Shown: piece by piece, positions 38,894-50,146 of the stretch
How the letters are laid out: every line of letters begins with the position of its first letter
How positions within the stretch are numbered: the first letter of the stretch is position 1
DNA from: Istiophorus platypterus
Lineage: Eukaryota; Chordata; Actinopteri; Istiophoriformes; Istiophoridae
Reading direction: 5' to 3'
DNA length: 64,000 nt
Assembly: GCA_016859345.1 (NCBI GenBank)
Contig: CM029122.1
Coordinates: forward strand, 9,150,575 to 9,214,574
Position numbers and translations under genes: made by a program
Notes under the pieces: model-generated
Databases searched by the model: none
What the model saw: only the letters and a program-made list of their open reading frames with translations
Told to the model about the DNA's origin: nothing

Positions 38894-41800
38894 GAGCGAA
38901 TTATTTCAAGTGACCAGACCGTTGACTTCACAAATCCTCAGCTCATCTCTTGAGGGCATGTACTGCATGTGTTTGGGGATTTGACGGACATTATACTGAA
39001 GGTCACATCTAATGCTCGAGCACATATCCGCGCATCTTTTCAGTTAAAACTCAATTGTAAATATTTTTCATCCGCTTCTGCAGATTTGTTCAATACATTC
39101 TATATTTTCTCACTGTTGAAAAATCCCCTGGAAAAGCAACCTAGCTTTAGCTTTTAAGTCTATGCTATTAAAAACTCATAATACTTTATTACAATGAACA
39201 TGGGCGCTGCAGTTTATTTTGAGACAATCCCACATAGACCATCCTACTGCTTTAATTACGTACTAGTGCACCGAATAAGTTTAGTCTGCAGCTGAAAATA
39301 AGTCCCAAACAAATCAATTTTTATGTAATTTTGAGTAAATTTCCAGAAAACTACGGTACCCAGCTGTTTTAGAAAATGACTCGACGTTTTAAAAAAAAAA
39401 GAAAAAGATCATCATACCATGCAGGGTTAAGAAAAGTAAGAGTCCATCATAATATTCATTATTTTCTATTTATAATTTTGTCTCTCTTCTCTATGACTCC
39501 ATCTTTTCCTCTTCCTACCTCTCTCTTTGCCACCTCTCTATTTCTCTGCTGCTCGCTGCACTTCTAGATCTATGGTTACATAAAATGGTGTGAAGGCCTG
39601 GGCTGTGTGGGCTGCGGAGAGGAGGAGGGCCTCGCCACTTTCTTAACTTTCATTCACTAAGGAGCTTCCAAGTTCAACAGCCTCGCAAACCTCCTCAGCC
39701 AGCTCACTGTGTCAGAGTATAAGACTATTTATGAACCCACCTCCATCACTCGGCACATTAACGTCCCAGCACCCTCTGCTGCTTAAATGTTATGGTCCCT
39801 CCGGAACTATAACATGCACATTTTGAAGTAATGGATGCTCTGCTTTTTTGTCTTGCATTATGACAGCATTGTTTAGTTCCTGCATTTCTCTGTTTTTGTC
39901 ATTGTATGACTTTGGTTTGATCTCTCTTTTTTTTTTTTCATCAATTAACTTGATAAATGTAAGTGTTCAATCATGGTAGCCCAAATTGATGTCGTTAGAA
40001 TTTATATCACATTTGGTTTGTGCTAACACTTAAACAGCCAAAAGTTGTCAATTCACAATAATATTTCTCACACTGGGGAGACTGCAAATGTAATTTTCTG
40101 CTAACTAAGTGTTTCAGAGGTACAATGCATTATATGCTACTGCCCTATCCATTATGCTGAAATTGGAAAACCCAAAACCAAACAGGAAAAGACTTTTGCT
40201 CAACGGCAACCACTGTGGCCACAGGTAACATAACACTATAATAGTTCATTTTGAACCAAAGCATAACACTAGAACAAGGGGAGAAGAATCCCTGTATCTG
40301 CAAACTGACCCAGTAATGTCCTTTATCTAAGGTGTAATATCTGCTAAGTTGTATGTTTCATGCTTGTAATGGGTGACACATAGGCAAAGAGCCTTAGAGA
40401 GTTTGATATTGCCCTGGCTGGCACATACATCACAGATGTCCAGTTACTATGTGCAAAGTGTATTGAATTGGGTAAGGATGCTTTTAAAATAAGCCCTTTA
40501 AGGAGAAAAATATCCCATTTCTTCCTTCAAAAGTTACTCGGTCTCTCGTTAAACCCTGTGTTATGTCTCTATCCTTGTGCCCCAAGCCAAACAATGGTTT
40601 TCTTTTAGCAGCAGGCACCACACAGACATGAATAACTGATGGCTGTATGAGGGCAGCAGGTTCTGGTTTTAATTTCTGTCAGCGTTGATCTTGGAGACGC
40701 TGTCCAGGCCATATGAAGACAGCGCGTCACTTCATAACGTGGATAGATGGGATTAGTATCAGCACTTAACAAATGAAGAACATCCTTCATACTAATCTTC
40801 CTGCTGTCAGACATGAGCGAGGCAAGGGAGACTACTGCTCCCTCACTCTGGATCAGCTTACTACTAATGACACACCCACTCCAGCTTTCCCTCCCACCAC
40901 AATGAGGACAACATTATCAGCATGACTGGCCAGACACATATTAATATTGAGTACGTTCTAATAAGCTCGTCCATTCAGGATATATTTGTTATAACCCTGA
41001 ATAGAAGAGCTTTCAAGATGAGGAGCAGAAACACTTTAGAAGGGAAGATAAAGTGACACAAACAACAAACTACTTTAACCTTTATAAGAAAGTCATCCAT
41101 ATGGTAGGTATTTATGGGGTTTTTTTTTTCAACAATTTTTTCTCCAAGTTCACTAACTAATTACAAGCTTTTGGCTGCAGAGAAAATCAATCACGGCTTA
41201 TCATGAGTCATCACACAAATTCATGCAAAATCATTCACAGCAAATTGATAAATTGGCGAGTAGCTAACCCTCCTCCTTCTGTCACTCTAGGCTAATAGTG
41301 CTCTCCCTCCGTCCTTCTCACTCTGTCTGTCCTATGACCTTCAGTAACTTGCTGCCCTATTACTACCGCACCAGGTTTTTGGTTTGCATTTGTACTCTGT
41401 GTGTGCTGTTATGGTCGGCTGATTGGAGTTTTCTTCTTGCCTCTCCACCATGCTGAAGTTTTCATTCCCTACACAGTATGCAGCATCAGTCTGTGCCTTG
41501 GTTGAATATTTAAGAGAAAAGAAGCCACACACCTTTTGTGTTGATAACAAAGAAAAAGATATAATGGGCAAATTTTGTAATTCAGTCCAATTAAAAACAG
41601 TAATATAATACAGTATAAGAGTGGCACAGAGGAGAATTCTCTCACTGTGAGGATCAGTCGGTGCCACTCACCTGAGCCTGATTGGGTTCTTGATTGGTTG
41701 AGCTGACTCTTGATTGCATGATCACACACAAATTGCATGACAAAAACGTGGACATTTGTTGTCTGAACCTAATCTGCAACCTTTTACATTCATGGACAGA

Positions 41801-42244
41801 CGGAGCACTGACTGTAACAGATGAACAGAAGTGTCACAATGACGTAGTTGAAGAACAGCAACAAAGAGGAGTGTCACCGACTACCTTCCACCGCAATTAC
41901 TGAAACTGTCGCTGGCAGCTTGGGTGCGCTGACACTGTGACTTTGCCCGTCTCTCTCGACCATTAGCCCAGATTGAACCGGAAACACTTGATGCATGAGT
42001 GACAAAGTGCAAGCAGATGTTCCCGCAGCTGTCTTCAGATGCTCTGCCACTTACACAGGGAAAAACTGCATGTCTCCACAGGACTGTTTGATTCATGCAC
42101 ATGAACACAGGCAAGATGTTTTTTGTTTTTTTTTGTGCAGGGGCCATATTTTCTGGGACTAAAAATTGGGTTTCTTGAGCAGTTGAAGGGTTAGGCGTCA
42201 GGGAATTTGTACAAGTTTAGATCAACTTTAGCTCTGTGTGAGCT

Positions 42245-42384
42245 AATTAAAAAAAAAAACAGTTTCTGTCAAATCAAATCAAAACCGGGATAGAAAGAGA
42301 GGTATGACATGCAGCAAAGTCCCTTGCTGGAGTGGAACCAGGAGCGTTGTGGTTATGCAGTGTGCACCTCAACCATTAGGCCAC
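42245..42384 (-). mobile_element. tRNA-derived SINE, decayed
   Basis: On the minus strand the head reads GTGGCCTAATGGTTGAGG, an A-box-like TGGCCTAATGG, and about 40 bases later carries GGTTCCACTCC, a one-base variant of the B-box GGTTCGANTCC. The body follows with CTTTGCTGCATGTCATACC and CTCTCTTTCTATCCC, as in common fish SINEs (TTTGCTGCATGTCATTCCCC-type). The two boxes are the internal RNA polymerase III promoter. The copy has drifted in the tRNA arms and no intact cloverleaf is evident, so it is not a tRNA gene. The 3' boundary is approximate. Confidence 0.7.
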
Positions 42385-42845
42385 AAATGCACTTCCTCAG
42401 AATAAAATTAGATGACATACTTTTTATATACATTCGTTTTACTGGAGTAGCATTCTATATCTCTGGGTGGGGGTTGCAGGAACAAAACAATACAGTCATT
42501 CTATAATAACATTAAATACTACATAAATATTGCAAATATAATAGTTGTACTCAATATTGGAGGCTATAACCAGACCCATAGTCTTCTGGAGAAAGGGGGT
42601 CAAACTTTACCTTTGTTATTTATACAACAACAGTGGCATCATGTCATGAACTTAGTGTTTAGCTGTTACAGTATAAAGTGGGTGGATCTGACAGCCCAGC
42701 CCTTAGCAGCATGGGTTCTCCTGCTTTGTCACTGAATTCTTAATGTATTTCAGCTGTTCTCTGCTACTACAGCAACCCTTCCCTCCCAAAGGAAAAGCGT
42801 AGGACGAGTTTGTCCATAACCAATTGTCAGTCAGTAAGGCCCATC

Positions 42846-42874
42846 CGTCTGTCTGTCTGTCTGTCTGTCTGTCC
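42846..42874. repeat. (CTGT)n microsatellite
   Basis: About seven CTGT units. Confidence 0.9.
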
Positions 42875-42973
42875 ATCTGCTCCTCACTACTGAAGGGACA
42901 AGAAGTACAGACCTCACCTGCCACTTAGAACCACCTAAGCACAAGTAGACTTATTATTCATATTATAGCATCA

Positions 42974-42984
42974 ATGGATGGATG

Positions 42985-43070
<86 letters not shown>
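42974..43070. repeat. (GATA)n microsatellite with GATG head
   Basis: Two GATG units, then about 22 uninterrupted GATA units. It gives a Leu/Ser/Ile/Tyr run in a minus-strand frame. Confidence 0.97.
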
Positions 43071-43878
43071 GTACTTTATTATGTATGATTTTTTGTAGTC
43101 TAGATAAATAATTAACAGCCTTCATGTTAATCCTTCTTGTAGTATGCAAAGAGTAAGGGTGAATTAAAACAGTAATGATAGCAAAGGAACTGTGGAATTC
43201 GATAGGAGAACCAGGAAAGTGAGAACCCCTGGACCTAAAAGCTAAATTAATGAAGAAGTACAGTATGGAAATCTCCACTTACATGCTTTTGTCCTTACAT
43301 CAACATCAATGTTCATACCGTACATGCGCCATCGAAAGAACACTGGCATGACAGGGTAAGAGGACAAGATAAACAGAGAGTAGAGGAGCGAGTGTATTAC
43401 TCCCGCCTATTCCTCTGCCAGACAATTTAAGTGCCGATCTAACATGCCCCTACCTCCTGCTGTAGGGCCTCTGATACAATGGAGCTTAAAGCAATGAATA
43501 AATCATCTCTGCTGCACTTAAAAGCACCCCTTTTGTCCTTCAAACTATCCAAACACTTGCCGTTATGACCGTTTAATGCGAGAGAAAGTGGAGGGTATAG
43601 AGACCCAGTGGAAGGGAAAAGTTAGTAGAGGGAAATCTTTCCTCTATTCCCCCTGTCTGACCCAAATTTGGCCAGTGAAATGCCAGTTAAGTGGCCATAT
43701 CCAAGTAGCATATCGGGAGAAAGACCTTATTGTGGCTCTGGGTTGAGGCTTTCTTGTTTCTTTGAGGCTTCAGCAGGTAACCTTCACATCTTAGGACATA
43801 AGTATGCCATTAAATAGGACATTCTTCTCATATAAAGGACAGGACTGTCTCTGTGTCAACTTTAGACGAATAGACTCA

Positions 43879-43879
43879 G

Positions 43880-43935
<56 letters not shown>

Positions 43936-43957
43936 CTGTCTGTGAGAGAGAGAGAGC
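43879..43957. repeat. Self-complementary compound microsatellite (AC)n(AT)n(GT)n(GA)n
   Basis: About seven AC units, then about 14 AT units, then about seven GT units, then CTGTCTGT and a GA run. The AC and GT arms are complementary around the AT core, so the whole can fold into one long hairpin. Confidence 0.95.
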
Positions 43958-44688
43958 ATTTGTGTCTCTCAAAAGACAGGGTGTGAGGCAGTTAGAGGCA
44001 AGGAGAAAGAGTCCACTTTCATCCCTCTCTGCCCTACGTGATAGTCTGTAATTGTTTTACACTGAGTGCCGACGTCCTGCGGGCTTCTCTGGGAATGAGA
44101 TGGATTTTATTTCCATTTTCAGTTCTATGCGGATGAGTCCTGGCTTGCACGACTAATAAGCAGATCCGCCACACTTTAAGGACTGGCTTAATTACTGATT
44201 CTTGGCTGACCTTGCTGTCTGAACTTTGCTTTAGAGCATCAATTGTGGCTCATCAATTTCTATGTTAATGAACACTAGAGGCAATAGGGAGGGACAAGGA
44301 GAGGACAATTGTTTTCAGACAAAGTTGATGTTCCGAAGAAGAGTTGTGTGATTAAAAGGCTGTTAAGTAACCTTGTATTAAAAGAGAGAGAAATACAGCA
44401 CATGAGAATGCAAATGTCCTCAAACGCTTCCCTTGTACTGTCATATTTTTATGATTGTGATAATTTGTTAAAATTCACAAAACCTTTATATCGTTTCAGG
44501 TGGAGCAAAATCAAATACCAGCTTTGAGAAGAAAATAAAGACATGTTACAGACTCTTAAATCTTTTAGAACTGTTCCTTTTCTTTCTTTCTTACTTTCCA
44601 TTTTTCATTTTTCATGCTCTGTGCTATTTCAAGGAGGTCGTCAAAGTGCATCCTAGTGTCAACTTTTTGTTATTTTACTTTTTTAAAA

Positions 44689-44718
44689 AATTGCTAAAAT
44701 TTGACCATTTTAGCAATT
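44689..44718. other. Perfect 12-bp inverted repeat with 6-nt loop
   Basis: AATTGCTAAAAT at 44689-44700 and ATTTTAGCAATT at 44707-44718 are exact reverse complements, separated by TTGACC. It is preceded by T- and A-rich sequence. No gene lies nearby. Confidence 0.9.
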
Positions 44719-45639
44719 CACACCTTTCCACCCAGGATGTCACATCTTACAGATGTCAAGAGTACTGTATCTCAGCAGAGTGGTTAAACTAGGCCATGCA
44801 TTTCCTTGAGCTCTAAGGAGAGTAGCTTGTCCATTCCACCCACAGCACTATGGTAGATAGATGTGTCTCCTGATACAAATTTCAGCTTTGGCTAGCATCG
44901 CTGCTTATTCCCCATTAAAGTGATACCCTTCAGACATTAATTATGGGCAGCCTAGTCTTAAAAACCATTCTAGTCAGCCTCCAAGTTTTAATTCTGAGTC
45001 AGAGATATGAGAAATTTGTGACAGCGATGGTATCTCCCACCTGGTGTGAGGAGCTACGGATTTTTTTCACAATCTGCTGATGATATTGCAACCACAATGA
45101 ATTCAGCGATCTTAAAAAGGAACTTCACACTCCTTGTTTGTGTCTGGTTTTACTTCACAAAGAACTGCTACAAGTCTGTAAAACAACAAAAGTAGCTCAT
45201 GTAGGATTTTTTTTTTTGTTTGATTAAATTCTGCTGTGATCTCCTATGTCTCTTTTAAGGTTTGGCATATTTGAAACATGTTTGACTGGCTTGGTGTATT
45301 TTTCTTTTGAGTTTGTATTTTTTTTTTCAGAATTTCATTAACAATGGACCAGTAGATATCAGTATATACTGGAAATCATGTTTTGAATTTCTTTTATAAA
45401 GCCCACCAACACAGATATGCACACGCCAACCACCCCACATGATACATAAGGAGCATGTAGATGGAGCATATATGCATGAAGCGTTTCTTTTCTGCACCTG
45501 CGGGATTCCACCACCCGATCTCTCCCTTTCTGTTTCCTTCCACCATCTTTCTGTCCTCCTCTGTCACTTTTCAACCTTTCCCTTTTTTCTTTGGATGGGA
45601 CATGCTGATCCCGCTCCAGTCTTCTGATTAAAAGGAAAA

Positions 45640-45790
45640 ATCCTCAGCTGGGAATCATCAGGAATGATCCCATGACAGTTCTGGATGCAGGCTTTTGATT
45701 GGCTGCTTGATGTATAATTCAGGTTAGATGGAAGACCTTAATGAGATTGGCTAATGATGTTGACTAGTGTCTCGGCATTGATGCAAAAGA
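45640..45790. promoter_or_regulatory. Possible conserved non-coding element
   Basis: Contains GATTGGCTGCTTGATG, TATAATTCAGG, CCTTAATGAGATTGGCTAAT and GATGTTGACTAG: two inverted CCAAT cores (ATTGG) and TAAT motifs in close order. Complex sequence, no repeat match recognised. Conservation is inferred. Confidence 0.25.
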
Positions 45791-45965
45791 GTAACGCCTG
45801 CACACTCACTTGTACCACAAACTTATTTACTTAAACATTTGAGTGCAATAGGTCAAAAATGATTAAATTGGTTACCACACCCACATACTCTCAAATTCTT
45901 CTGCCTCTCACACCAAAACATCTAAACCAAAAATATGAAATAAAACATTTTTTATGAAATTTCTT

Positions 45966-45968
<3 letters not shown>

Positions 45969-46013
<45 letters not shown>

Positions 46014-46029
46014 TTTATATATATATATG
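45969..46029. repeat. (TA)n microsatellite, two arrays
   Basis: About 21 units, a GTTTTTA interruption, then about six more units. Confidence 0.96.
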
Positions 46030-47333
46030 AAGACACGTCTGTCAACTCGTAATATACTGGCTACATAGAAAGATACTTGGGTATATTTTTGAAGTATGTT
46101 AGAAATGTTAAATAGTTTGATGTATTTCTTTCATGCAGCTTACTGTAACTTTTTCCCAATTCTTCACTGTATACTTTTTGAACCATTATTTGCTTTGACA
46201 TGTTTATTATCCTGTACAGGTTCTATGTTGTAATTGCTATTGTCACCACACAGCCCGTCAGCTCATTGGTATCTTCTATTAAACATTTTCTTTTGATGAT
46301 GATCCAGCTGCGATCACAACATTGTTTATCTAAATTATTTTGTGGTTTGAAGTCAGTGTGCATGCATTACTTATTTTTCATCAGTGCTGTCCCTAGTAGC
46401 CTTGCATTCATGTGTATTGTACATAGAATTGCGCTTCTTCTAAGTATCTCAGCATTCCCACCACAGGCACTCACAAATGCATTTTCAATGCAGTGCTTTC
46501 AGAGTGCTACTCGCTGAGCTCTATCCTCCTCTCCCCCTCACTGGTTTGAAGAGATTCTGCTTTCGCTGGTTTTTATTTCTTGTGTTAATTTCTGTGGGTT
46601 GGAGATGGTTTGTTGGTGAACTGCAGAGGGAGAAAATCTAGTTCCCTGTTGAAATATTTAGCAGCACTCAGCATGCGGAAAGAAGCTACTGTAAGCTGTA
46701 CAATGGCATGAATGTTACTCAGGCTTCTCACAAACTCTCAGCAGAAAGTAAAATAACAAGGCGGTGAGAGAGGTTGGACACGATACAGTGATTATTCCTG
46801 CAAGGTCTTGTTACAAATACAAGCAATTTTAGTCTTGAGGAGAAAAAGAGAGTGAGTGTTGTCAAAGATGAAAATGCTATTTTATGTTCAAGTTCACTGA
46901 ACCTCTTGTGAAGATGGAAAATGTTGGGTTTTTTTTTTGAAGGCTAAACATTAAAAAGGGCTACGTTAAAATATCAAACAAATAGACTGTGTTTGAACAT
47001 CCAGCAGTGGGTGGTGCATTCTTGTGAAAGCCCAGACAGACAAGTTTTTCCAAATCTTCCACCAAGCGTGTCCCACTCTTCTACTTCCCCTTAACCCACT
47101 CCTCTCTTGTTCTGCACTCTAAAATAAGAGTCCACTTCCTCTCCGACCGAGCCACTGATCAGGTGAAATTCGACACTGATGCCATTTCACACTACATTAT
47201 CCGACAGCTGCACTGGACCATCCAATTTGTGGGTAGTGGCACTGTGATATGGAAAGATGCCACTCTGACCAGGAAAGCTATATGCCAGTTGCCAAGGGGG
47301 GAGATTACAGTATCAAAGAATAGGCCAAAACTC

Positions 47334-47389
47334 TAAGAAGAAGAAGAAGAAGAAGAAGGAGAAGAAGGAGAAGGAGAAGAAGGAGAAGG
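47334..47389. repeat. (GAA/GGA)n purine tract
   Basis: A 55-bp all-purine block on the plus strand of AAG units turning into GAAGGA units. Confidence 0.95.
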
Positions 47390-47816
47390 ATAATTCTCAG
47401 ATTTCTCAAAATATCCAACTACCATCAGATTTCTCGCCTGGGTTATATTTTTGCAGCATCGTTTTTAGTTACTGAATAGCAGAAGTGAAAGGCTTTGAAA
47501 AAGAAATGAACATTTTGCAAAGTAAACCTCTGAGGGTTTGATAACATTAAAATGATACTGTTTCTTAAGTATTGGTTTTATTTTAAGTTGTGTGCTCTCG
47601 CTGTCAGTGGTTCTGTGATGGCACAGATGTACAGACCAGATGAGCAGGGGGAAAGGCATCATCTCTACAATTACAGGAAGGTCACGACCTGCTGTCACAG
47701 CAACCGCTTGGCATCCGTTTGGAAACTGCTTGGCACCCGCAACCTGCAGATTTCATAAACCTGCAATTAGGCAATGGGCATGTATCAGTCAGTGCTCTGT
47801 GTGAAACATCTGCTTG

Positions 47817-47858
47817 TCTGTGTGTGTATGTTTGTGTGTGTGTGTGTGTGTGTGTGTC
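47817..47858. repeat. (GT)n microsatellite
   Basis: About 20 TG units with TATGTT interruptions, about 60 bp upstream of the Tc1 remnant. Confidence 0.93.
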
Positions 47859-47916
47859 TTTCTCTCTGTTTTTTACTATTTTTATTGTGTGTATGTTTAT
47901 AACAGTAAGATAGATG

Positions 47917-48370
47917 TACAGTCTGGGGACAAATTAAAGAAAAAACCCAAATAAATGGGCGGAAGAGACGTAACAAATCCAGAGGCTTGTGCACAGGTGC
48001 ACTGCAGTGTACAGTTATGTGTAAACATCCCATCACGCTCTGTGGCATGTAGAGAAATGCTGAGCAGGCCCGGTTGATTCTGATGTTGTATCAAGATGCC
48101 AAGAGGAAAAGATCTAAGGTAATTTGAAAGACGGTTCATTGTTGGGGCACAGATGACAGGAGCTTCAGACACCAAACGCTGCTCAACTGAACAGCGTTTC
48201 AATAGGAACAGTGACTAAAGTGACATCTGCATATAGACATCTGGGAAAGACGTCAGTAAATAGGGTCGGAAATTGTAGTGGACGGTGGCACATTTGATGA
48301 TCGTGATGCTCGTGCATCAGTGCAGGGTGTAAGGAAAAACAAAAGAGCAAGATCAGATTGTGTTAACAAG
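47917..48370 (+). mobile_element. Tc1/mariner element, 5' part with dead transposase N-terminus
   Basis: After a TA dinucleotide (47917-47918) the left end reads CAGTCTGGGGACAAATTAAA, which looks like a Tc1-type terminal repeat. A start ATG at 48096 gives MPRGKDL, a stop, then FERRFIVGAQMTGAS. In the next frame VSIGTVTKVTSAYRHLGKTS (48196-48255) matches the N-terminal helix-turn-helix region of Tc1 transposases. In the third frame TFDDRDARASVQGVRKNKRA (48290-48349) matches the following linker and second DNA-binding subdomain. Thus three frames and several stops: it cannot make a protein. Similarity fades after about 48370, so the catalytic domain and the right end are missing. A different portion of the gene survives from that at 9.5-10.3 kb, and the two are not obviously the same subfamily. 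Confidence 0.8.
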
Positions 48371-50146
48371 AACAGTTACATTTTCAGGTAGCAAGAAAAA
48401 GAAACTGTCTGCTGGTTAAGTAAAAGCCAACGGACAGCCAATGTTCACCATGTTAACCTTATAATGTTAAAATATTTCAGTATTGTGGTTACAATTATCT
48501 GTGTGCCCCCAAGTGACTAAAAAACAATTAATACGAGTTTTTTTTTTTTTAATGTCAGAATCAAGATTAACAGTTCTTATTAGTTAAACTGTAATGTCTC
48601 AGTGTGAGCATATCCATATATAATTGTTAATCCACTTTTCATTAATATTACATGGATTCATGGAGTCTTTGATTGTATTGGAGAGCAACCATTTTGTTGT
48701 GATAAAAGTCTTTATCTATTCAGATCATAACTTCAAAAAATATTTGAGGGGAAAAGAATAGATTGAAGACTTTTATCTTACTGTCAGTTTGCCTGTGTGT
48801 GGTCTAACACTGGGGTACTTGCATACTTCACAGGCCATGGCTACATCTGCTCTAGTGTAGCCTGTGTTCCAGTGAGAATTCACATTATTTTTCATATTTT
48901 CAATTATAACCAAGGAATTAATTGTTTCTTTATCTGATTGCATTCTAATGCAAATTCTATTTTCATATGTGCAGGAAATTGGGACTCAATGCTTTTTTAA
49001 GATATTGCTTTTTAAGGAAAAGTTGGTTCCTTTCTGAACTTACTGAGAGCTTTTATATGGAGTTGTAACTGTAGTGCTAGAGAAGCCGCTGGGCAGAGGC
49101 ATTTAGTAGAAGGAAACTGGACTTTGCAGCAGCAGGGGAGGGGGGGTTGTTATAGTGTGGGAGTAAGATGTGATGGGGTCCTGTGATCTTCCAGCAGTTT
49201 CTATGGCATCACTCATGTACCATTTATCCACGGAATATTCAGCAGGCTGCAATATGTGAGTGAGTGAATGAGTGAATGAATGAGCAAGTGAGTGAGTGAG
49301 TGAGTGAGTGAGTGAGCGAGTGAGCGAGCAAGTGAGTATGTTTTTATGGAGAATGAAGAGGAGGATTTATGTCATATCAGTCAGCCTCTATATTTTCTGC
49401 ATGACGGATAACAGTCAGGTACCTACTCATACTCTGAAAGGAAAAACTGTGGAGGCGGAAAAAAAGAGCAGACATCTGTGGCAGGATTTCCTGAGCCTGG
49501 GCAAGACCCCATCTAGTTTACAGATGCCAAAGATCCTGACTGGATATGGAAAAAGGGGGTATTTATCCTCATACCGACACACAAACACACAGATGTGTAC
49601 TGTTTTTTCCTCATGCTGTTAGACTCGTGAAAACATTCATTTATTTTGTATTTCCTCTCTAGCCCTTTTTTTTTTTTCTACCATCACCACCCTGGCTGTT
49701 TGGGGGTAATTTACTTATGATGGATAAGATGTAAACCCACTGGTAATCCCTACAATTGAGATGACTACCATTTGAAAAGGGTTGATGTGCTCATGATTGG
49801 CAGCCAAAACAAAAGTCCTTGGATGGCAAAATGGATATTCTCTCTCTCAGCTGTCATTTTCATTTTATAAGAAAATTTCATAAGGTGCCAGCTTGACTCT
49901 GTTGAAACTGTTTTTAAGTATTTTTTCCTGCATGGCAGCATGTCAAGAGATCATGGTTAATATGACGATGCCATGCAATGTATTTAACGAATAACATCAG
50001 AGTTAAGGAAAGCAAATAACCCCAAAAGGGTACAATAGGGAATCGGGTTGGAGTAGCTGTTTTAATTGAATGAGTTATGACTGTGATCCGCAGTTACACA
50101 GTAGTTCTTCCAACAAATACTCTTCATGTAAATGTCTGAAGTGGGA
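48371..50146. other. Non-coding stretch
   Basis: No gene recognised; AT-rich. The only clear structure is the GAGT tetranucleotide array at 49255-49336. Confidence 0.6.
49255..49336. repeat. (GAGT)n tetranucleotide array with variants
   Basis: About 20 four-base units, mainly GAGT with GAAT, GAGC and AAGT variants. A Ser/Glu/Val-rich frame that starts inside it (49308) is an artefact. Confidence 0.93.

Larger units (their letters stand above)
27671..42244. other. Long non-coding stretch
   Basis: About 14.5 kb with no supportable gene. It holds a local 34-bp tandem duplication (27737-27804), several GT/AC and TA microsatellites, a G-rich quadruplex-type run (34200-34252), and candidate regulatory blocks at 31061-31260 and 37231-37420. 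No open frame exceeds 134 codons or shows a domain. Confidence 0.6.
43071..47916. other. Non-coding stretch
   Basis: No gene recognised. Contains the compound microsatellite at 43879-43957, a perfect hairpin at 44689-44718, a possible regulatory block at 45640-45790, TA arrays at 45969-46029, a GAA tract at 47334-47389 and a GT array at 47817-47858. A start-less open frame at 47028-47336 is noted but not supported as a gene. Confidence 0.55.

Noticed and set aside
42303..42384. Possible tRNA gene on the minus strand
   Set aside because: The A and B boxes are present but the arms do not form a cloverleaf, and the sequence continues into a SINE body.
42974..43070. CRISPR-like or regulatory array
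   Set aside because: It is a simple GATA tetranucleotide microsatellite. No spacer-repeat pattern of the CRISPR kind exists anywhere in the window, and the DNA is vertebrate.
47028..47336. Open frame of about 103 codons without an ATG, with protein-like stretches such as FDTDAISHYIIRQLHWTIQF
   Set aside because: No family is recognised; it is not flanked by a convincing acceptor and donor, and open runs of 100 codons are common by chance over this length.
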